Source: Halomonas campaniensis (lineage in GTDB: Bacteria > Pseudomonadota > Gammaproteobacteria > Pseudomonadales > Halomonadaceae). Taken from it: DNA of 40,300 nt. Below are positions 18,101 through 27,100 of the stretch, piece by piece. The notes under the pieces are model-generated. The model ran no database searches and was not told where the DNA came from. It saw nothing but the letters and a program-made list of their open reading frames with translations. Location: assembly GCF_002211105.1 (NCBI RefSeq), contig NZ_JPUA01000007.1, positions 1 to 40,300 of the forward strand, read 5' to 3'. The position numbers were made by a program, and so were the translations under genes. How positions within the stretch are numbered: position 1 is the stretch's first letter; every line of letters starts with the position of its first letter.

Positions 18101-21100
18101 CACTTTCCGTTTCACCATTGATCTGTCAGCGCACGCTGGCACTACTATCGATTCGTTAGTGTTTGTGAACGACGATGATGTGGGGGTCAAGGGCAGCACG
18201 AGCTTCAGCACCGTGAGCCTTTCCGAAGGCGAGGATGTGGATACCAACAGCGCACCGCGCGTTGTCGGCGGCGGCATCGCCGATATCAGCCTTGATGAAG
18301 GCGCCAACATCGAGATCGATTTGCCCTTCGTCGATGATGATGGCGATGCCCTGAGCTACAGCTTCGTGGTGACCGACGGCGATGGTCAAGAAGTCATCGT
18401 GGACGGCCTGAGTGTCTCAGATCAAGTGTTGAGCGGCAGTCTCGAAGGACTAGCACCCGGCGACTACACCGTTTCGGTGACCGCTGATGACGGTACCGCC
18501 AGCACCTCGACCGACTTCACGCTGACGGTCGAGAACGTCAACGATGCGCCAGTCGCCGAGCCTGTTGCGCTTGAACCTTACTTCGGCGAAGTGGGTGAGA
18601 GCTTCATCCAGATTCCGCTTGCGGACTTCGCCACGCTGTTCTCTGACCCTGACGGCGACACCCTAACGCTCTCCGCCGAGGATTTGCCCGTCGGCCTTGA
18701 GGTGGTAGACGGCATTATCCAGGGTATTCCCAGCCAAGGGGGCACCTTCGACGTAGTGATTCGCGCCACCGATCCGTCTGGCCTTTCAGCTACCCAAACG
18801 CTGAGCTTTGTAATTGAGGGCACACAAGTAGGGGATGCCATCACCATTGAGGCGGAAAATTTCACCGATTTGGATGCCGCCAACTTGATCGTGACCGGCA
18901 GTGCGAGCGCGTCCAATGAACAGCTGATCCGGCTGACCAGTAACGAGCCCGCCACCATCGGCACCGACTTGGCCGCCGGTGGTGTCGAGCCTGGCTGGTA
19001 CGTGGCGCGGCTGTATGTGTTTGATGAAAACGATGGTGAAGGTGCATTGACGCTCACCATTGGCGATACCGTGCTGCAGGCGCGCAATAGTGCAAGTGAT
19101 AGCCTAAGTTCCGATGTGGTGCTCAACGACAACTTTGGCACCATCGTAGGCAGCGGGCCAAGGGGGAATGCGGGGCAGAGCGGTAACCGCAAGGAGATCG
19201 TCTTCGAAACGCCCTTTGAGGTGACCGCCGGTGATCTGGCAAGCCTTGAGCTTCGCGGCGCCGGTGGCGAACAAATGCGCATCGATTCGCTGACGTTCGA
19301 GCGAATCGATGAGCCGGTTAACTCGGCACCGACGCTTGCAGGCCTCTCTACCGACGTTAGCATCGACGAAAACAGCTCAGCCGTGGCTAACCTGGTGATC
19401 GACGATGCCGATGGTGACAGCCTGACCGTCACGCTATCCGGTGCCGACGCAGCGCTATTTACTTACGATGAGGTGAGCGGGGAGCTTGCGTTCGTCAACC
19501 CGCCGGACGCCGAGCTGGCCGCCGACAGCAATGAAGACGGCGTATACGAGTTGACCGTAACCGTCTCCGACGGTGAAGACAGCGTCTCGCAGGACACCCT
19601 GATTACGGTGGCAGACCTCAACGAGAGTATCGTTATCGATCAGACGGCTTATTCGATTGATGAGAACCTGACCGAGATCGGCGCGATTCCGGTGGTCGAC
19701 GAAGATGGTGCTACCACCGGGCTCAACGCGCCGGTATTTGCTATTACCGGCGGCATTGATGCACCGCTGTTCACCATCGATGAGGCGACCGGGGTACTGA
19801 GTTTCACCAGTGCTCGTGACTTCGAGCTTCCGGTGGATGACGATGAAGATGGCGTTTATGAAGTAGAGGTCACCGTTACCGACGGCGACCTGACCGACGT
19901 CCAGACGCTGGAAGTGACCGTGAATGACGTCGACGAAGACCCCTTGGCGCCGATCACCCTGCAAGGCGAGGAGGCGAGCGTCACCGATGTCGGTGGCACC
20001 GGCCAGGGGGCCGTCACGCGTGTGGTGGATGCCGACAATCCCGATGACTTCGGCAACTTCCGGGAGGGCGCGGTCGGCGACGCCTACCTGGACTTCGGCA
20101 CCGACGCGGGCGATCAGATCACGTTCAATATCGACGCACCCGCAGCGGGTACCTACACGGCGACGATTCGTTATGCTAACGGCGCCGCCACACCTCGGCC
20201 GCTCGACCTGACGGTCAATGGCAGTGCGCAACCGCAGGTGCCTTTTGCCAACGCGCCGGACGATGGCGTCAACGACCCCTGGGATGAATGGTTGGAGCAG
20301 GAGGTGCAGGTCACCTTTGGAGAGGGGGCCAATACCTTCACGCTGACCATCCCCACGGTGGCTAACGGTGGTACGAACAACGGCCCCAACATCGATCAGG
20401 TCGTGTTCAGCTTCGATGATGGTGATACGACCCCAGCGCCGTTCACCTTCGAGATTCAGGGCGAGGCGTTGTCGATCGACGATGATGAGCCTACTCCCGA
20501 TACAGTAGTGCGTGACGCCAGCAATCCTGAAACAAACGAAGCGGCGGGCCCCGATGGGCTATGGGATGGCTATACCGGCACTGGCTATCTGGACATGGGT
20601 GGCGAAGCCGGTGATGCGGCCTTCTTTGACGTGAATGTCGAAGAAGCGGGCACCTATACCCTGAGCGTGCGTTACACCAATGGCGGTGGAGACGGTGCTG
20701 ACCGGCCCATGAATATTCTGGTGGGCGGCGAGTCCCAGGGTGAAATGGCCTTCCCCATCACGGGTGAAGGCAACGCTGGCTGGTTGAACTGGCAAGAAGC
20801 CACTATCGAAGTTGAGCTTGAGGCGGGCAGCAATACGATCCGGCTTGAGAACATGGGCAATGCAGGCCCCAACATCGATAGCCTGAGCGTCACGCGGGAC
20901 GGTGTCGAGCCGCCGGATGTGGTGGAACCGGTTGACCGCTTCTCGGTCAAGATCAACTTCCAACCCGACGATGTAGCGATACCGGAAGGCTACATTGCCG
21001 ACAACGGCAAAGCCTTCGGCACTCAGTCGGTAACCATCGACGGCCAGACCTACCAATATGGCTGGGTCACCGAGGCGTCGATCTACGATGACGAGCCCGG

Positions 21101-24100
21101 TACCATTCCATTAGATATTTCGAGCCTTACCAACGTGGCGGTCAACGACCGCACCGATGATATTGCGGGGCTTGATCCACGTCAGGGCACCTATGCCCAT
21201 TTTGACCAGCCTGGAAGCCAGTATGTGCGCGCTGGCTGGGAAATAGAGCTGGAAGATGGCTACTACGAGGTCACCATTTCGATTGGCGATACCTCTGGGC
21301 CGTACGACAGTCGCAATGTGCTGAATGCAGAAGGCGAGCTGTTCAACGATCCCTTCACTCCGTTCCGCCCTGACGACTTCCCGGTGGACAGTAATCCGAG
21401 CGACGACACCGAGGGCGTGCGCTCTGACTTGGTCACTCGCATCGTACAGGTGAGCGACGGTCGTCTGACGCTGGATTCGCTGGGTCTCGATAACGAGAAT
21501 ACTGAGATTCAGTACATTGAGATCCAGTCGCTTCCCGACCTGACCCCGGATGATGATCGTGAAGCGCCGCAGGACTATGCCTTCTTCACCGATGCCCGTG
21601 CTATTGCTGGCGTTGGGGAGAATGAAGTGGAGGTTGACCTCGACGGAGAAGATGGTGCTGTCCCCACCGGTGTTGATCCGACCTCGGATATCTTCGTGGG
21701 TATTTCAGTGGTCGACGGGCGTGGTGGTGCCTTGCTGGAAAGCCTAAACGACGGCTCGGTGAAGCTGTTCGAAACGGTTACCGGTGAAGAGGTCTCGTTC
21801 AACGTTAATACGACCGGCGGCTTTGATTCACTGACCATCTCACCCAGCCAGATGCTCAAGCCGTTTACCAGCTATACCCTGGTGATCGATGGCTTCCAGG
21901 ATCGCGGGCCCAACGACGATACTGATGCGCCCACCCGGGAATTCCAGAAGTACACTAACACCTTCGTCACCGGAGAGGAGCCGGAAGTCGTTGCCCGCGA
22001 TGTGGCCTTCAACGATGTGGTCGAACTCAACGGCGCAGCGGATAACGCCTTCGGCTTCACGTCGCTGGAGATTACCTCCGACGGCTCGACCATGTATGTG
22101 GCGACTATCGGTGGACAGATTTTGCGCTTCGACATCGACCCAAGCGACGGATCCCTGATCAATCGCCAGGAGCTTTCGCTGCCCAGCGATTACTTCTTCG
22201 AACCCGGTGCTGAAAGTGGCAACGACCGGCGGGGTATTATCGGCTTGACGGTCGACCCCACCGACCCGAACGTGCTGTGGATCACCGACAACTATCCCAT
22301 ACCGCTCAACGGGCGCGATAACGGCGTGCCGGAATTCAGCGGACGCATTACCAAGATTACGCTGGATGGTGGCAATGAGTTCTCGGGTACTGCAGAGCCC
22401 TACATTAGCGGGCTGCCACGCTCCAATGGCGACCATGTGACCAATAGTCTCGAGTTCCGCGCCAATCCAGACTATGACGCCGATACCAACCCTGACGTGC
22501 CGACGCACCTGCTGTATCTGATTCAGGGCTCCAACTCGGCCATGGGTGAGCCGGATAGCGCCTGGGGTAATCGTCCCGAGCGTCTTCTCAATGCTGCGGT
22601 GATGGAGATCGATCCAACCCGCGATGCGCCTCCTGGGGGCTTTGATGTCTCCACCGAACCGGTGCCCGACAATGGCCAGAACACCCGTTTCAATGACCCG
22701 GACGGCCATCCTAAGGATGATCCTATCCCCATGGGTAACGGCGAGTTTCTAGTGTTTGACGAACGCGGTGTGGCCACGGTGCAGGATGTCGACGGCAACG
22801 TGCTCCAGAGCTACTACGACCCCTACGCCGAAGGTGCGGTGCTAACGATCTTCGCCACCGGGGCGCGCAACGCCTACGATTTGGTATGGCACTCCAATGG
22901 CTTCCTGTACGTGCCGACTAACGGCTCGGCTGCGGGCGGCAACGTGCCGGACGACCCCTCGACGCCAGAGAACGAGCGTTACACCAACGTCGAGAAGCAG
23001 GACGACTATCTGTTCAAGATCGTCGAGGGGGGGTACTACGGACATCCCAACCCGCTGCGCGACGAGTACATCATGAACGGTGGCAACCCCACCGGCGGCA
23101 GCGACCCCAACCAGGTTGACCGGTACCCAGTCGGGACTAATCCCGAGGGGAACTACGATATCTCCGGCGTCTATTCGCTGGGCGAGAACCGATCACCCAA
23201 CGGCGCGGTGGAATATACCAGCGGTATTTTCGGTGGCAACCTTCAGGGCAATCTGCTGTTCACTGAATACTCAGGCGGTGATGACGTGCGCAGCATTACC
23301 CTTGATGCCAACGGTAATGTGATCGGCGATGACGTGCTACGCGATCCTGAAGGTAACGTTATCAGCTACGTCGATCCGCTGGATATTATCGAAAATCCGG
23401 TGACCGGCCAGCTATATCTGTTGACCTTGAATCGGGGTAACGGTCAAAGCCAGATCATTCGCCTCGACCCAGCACCGGGCGGTGTCGTTGATCCGGTCGA
23501 TCCCGATCCGGGCGACGATCTGGTATCGCTTTTGGTCATCCAGGCTGAAGATAACACCCCCAATGACGGCACTGCGGTGACGATCGCCGAGGGTGGTGGC
23601 GCGGAAATCCAGATTCGTGACATTGACAATCCAGAATCCACAGCTGGTTTACCTAACGGCCTGCGTCCCGGCGCCTTTGGTCTGGATGGCAATACCAACG
23701 GTGATGACGGTGTGCCCGGCGGCTATGCAGATTTCGGTGCCACCAATGCCGATTTCCTCACTTTCAGCTTCAATCTTGATGCCGATCAGGCCGGGGAGTC
23801 GGTGTTGAGGCTGCGCTATGCCAATGGTGGTGCCGCCGATCGTCCGCTTGAGGTATTCGTCAATAACGTTAGTGTTGGGGTGTTCGACTTTAGTCCTCCT
23901 CCAGGGCTGACTGGCGATGCGGCCTGGGCCGAGTGGCTAACCGAAGACGTGGCGGCGTTGCTGGTGGTGGGAGAAAACACCGTCAGGCTGCAGTCTACGG
24001 ATAATACCGGCCCCAATATTGACCAGCTTGAAGTGCTGCAGTCGCCGCCGGATACCACACCAGGCTTCACCGAGTATGAGGCTGAGGACGCCTTGCTTGA

Positions 24101-27100
24101 TGGCCCTGTAGTGGTGCCGGAAAGCGCTGATGACCGCAACGCCTCTGGGGAAGGTTTCGTCGACTTCAATGGCACTGGCGATCAGACCATTACCTGGACC
24201 GTCGATGTCAATGAGACCGGCAACTACGAAATCGGCTTCCGCTACGCCCTGGCGGCGAGCAAAGCCGACCGCCCGATGGAAGTGACCATCAACGGCGTTA
24301 ACTTCGGGCTGGTCAACTTCGTCGGCCAGAGCAATGAGGCGGAAAACGACTGGTTCTTCCAGGAGCTATTGGTCAACCTGCAAGCGGGCAGCAACACCAT
24401 CAGCGTGACGGCACCTGAGGCCAACGGCCCCAATGTGGATCTGCTGCGGGTTCCAGATGCACCTACCGACACCTTTATGCCGGTGTACGCCGATGTCTCC
24501 GACGGTGCGCGCATTGAGCTGGAGAGCGGCGACAATGCACGCACGATCAACGACCTGACGGCCGATTTCTACTTTACCGTGGATGCCGATGGCCTTTATC
24601 GCCTGGATCTTGCGGCTAACGCCGGTGCCAACGATGGCCAGGGCCTGATCCTGACGCTTAACGGTCAGCCAGTAGATGTACTGGCCTATCCGGGCCAGGG
24701 GGATGCCGGGGAAGAAGGCACCTATGTCGAGCTTGAGGCGGGCGTGGAGTACAACCTGCGAGTGGTTTCCAGTGCCGATGGTGCCGATGAGCTGGACTAT
24801 CTTGATGTGACACCGGTCTCCGGTAATGACAACGCCGACATTGCCATCCAAAGCGGCGATGCTGCCTACTACTCTGACCGGCTGCACTTCAGCTATCTGG
24901 AGAACAATAGCGCCTCGAACCCTGATCGGGACTTCAAAGAGAGCGCAACGGTAACGATTTCTAACACCGGAAGCGAGACATTGGAGATTCTCGATGCCGA
25001 TATTGATGGCCCGTTCGTGCTTCAAGACCCGAGTATCTTCGAAGGCTTGACGCTCGCCGCCGGAGAGTCGCTGGAGGTGACGGTGCTGTTTGACCGTGAC
25101 AGTTACACCCCGCCAACCAACGACGCTGGCGACGGAGTGTTTGAAGGGCGCATTCGTCTGACGACCAACGATGCCGACTCGCCGATTGCCGAGATTCACA
25201 TGGCAGGCTTCTGGCAGGCACGGGACGAGGGCGGCTGGGAACCCAACGTCAATGAAGTCTGGGAGGTGTTCGGCTTCGGAAACCGTATCGACGGCCTGAC
25301 CACCGTGGGAGGCGGGGAGAATTCAGTATTGAATGATTTCGACCTCTATCGTCCCGTTAATGACGACGAAGTGCTGTCGCGCTACTGGACGCTGGCTGAT
25401 GGTGCTGGCGAGGCGAAGATCACCCAATTGGCGGCTTATCATGGGGATGGTGGCGCGACGTTGGGCATTCACAATCCTGGGAATAAAAACCAGGACATCA
25501 TCTTCAGTAACCATGCCGGCGACAACAACCAAAGCCTTCTGCCGATTAAAGGAAATGGTGATTTCGCTACCGCGAGTTTCTCGCTTGCCGATATTCCTAG
25601 CGGTTGGGCCGGCCAGGGTGTGTTTGGCATCGAGGTGGCGAACCTCTCCACCGACCCATCGCTGAACCCCGAGGGGGGCGGCACGCCGCCGGCGGATGCC
25701 GAGGGTATTGAGCGTGGCTACACGGTGCGCATGTTCCGGGCGCTGGATGCCGAGGGCAACGTGATTCCCAATACCTACCTGGGCGTCATGGATTACACCG
25801 GCATCAACTACGACTACAACGACAACATGTTCCTCATTGAGGGTGTGACGCCGGTAGCCGGGGGTGAGCTGACGGTAATCAATAATGACGGCGTACCGTC
25901 CAATGATCGCCTAGTGATGTCGCGCATCGAGAATCCGGCCAACGCCGCGCAGGAAGTGCACGACGAAGTCACCATCACGATCAGAAACGATGGCTTCGAA
26001 ACCCTTGATGTCAACAGCATTGAGGTCAGTGATACCACCCTGTTCGAGCTGACGGAGGCGTTCGCGGCGATTAGCCTGGAGCCGGGCGAGTCCATCGACG
26101 TAACGGTGCGCTTCATCGCCGATGACCCCAATGATGCCAGCCTGTACGAGGCAAGCCTGGTCATCAACTCAAGCGATGCTGATGAAGGCGAGAAGGTTAT
26201 CCAACTGGCCGGTTTGGCCCAGAACCAGTCCGAGAGCGGGCAGGAGCCGCTCGTACAGGAAATCATCAACGCCTTCGGATACACCACCAATGTGGCCGAG
26301 GGGCAGATGAATCAGGGGGGGCTGGTGGAAGCCAATGGCGACGAGATCCTGTCGCCTTACTTCCAGCGTGCTGACGGTAGCTCGCCGATCAAGATCACCC
26401 AACTGGCGGCCTACCACACCCAGGGCGACGTGGCCCGCCTGTTCATCCACGACGTGGATAGCCGGGATCTCGACGAGATTCTGGCCCATGATGAGGCTGA
26501 TGGTCAGACGCTATTGCCGCGCACGCTCAACAATGGCGATCTCTTGACCACAACGACGTTGGATCGCGATGCACCCTTTGGGTTCTTCGCTGAGATTTCG
26601 GGTCGCCAGGGCTATATTTCCTGGTCGGATCCGGATGCCAACCTTTATGAGGACACTATAGATGCTATCGGCAATCCGGGCACCAATCTCAACTGGGACG
26701 AGAACGATGGTCACCTGATTCGCGTCTATATCGCCAAGGATGCTGCCGGTAACGTGATTCCAGATACCTATATCGTGATTCAGGATTACGCGGGGGTGAA
26801 CTACGACTACAACGACAATATCTTCCTGGTCGAGAACGTCCAGACCTATGATCCCACCGGGGCGGAGGATGCAGACGGCAATGGCCGGGTGGATCTGTAC
26901 GACGACGATGACAACGACGGCGTACCAAACTTCCTCGACAACCCCGAGCCGGTGGGCCAGACCGCCTTCAATGCCGGTGAGACAGCCTGGGTAGTAGGAA
27001 ACGATGGCTTGACCCTCGAAGCCAAGCTTTATGATAACGGCGGTCAGGGGGTGGCGTATAACGACACCACCGCTGCGCACCAGGGGGCGGCCTTCCGAGC

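Noticed and set aside
18578..19432. 284-residue minus-strand frame inside the exoprotein gene
   Set aside because: Ser/Arg/Pro-rich antisense shadow of a GC-rich, Asp/Gly/Thr-coding gene; no ribosome site or family resemblance. The same applies to the other long antisense frames between 15,200 and 29,000.
26870..26950. RTX calcium-binding repeat
   Set aside because: The DADGNGRVDLYDDDDNDGVPNF segment is a thrombospondin type 3/EF-like calcium loop, not GGxGxDxxx nonapeptides, and it occurs once.
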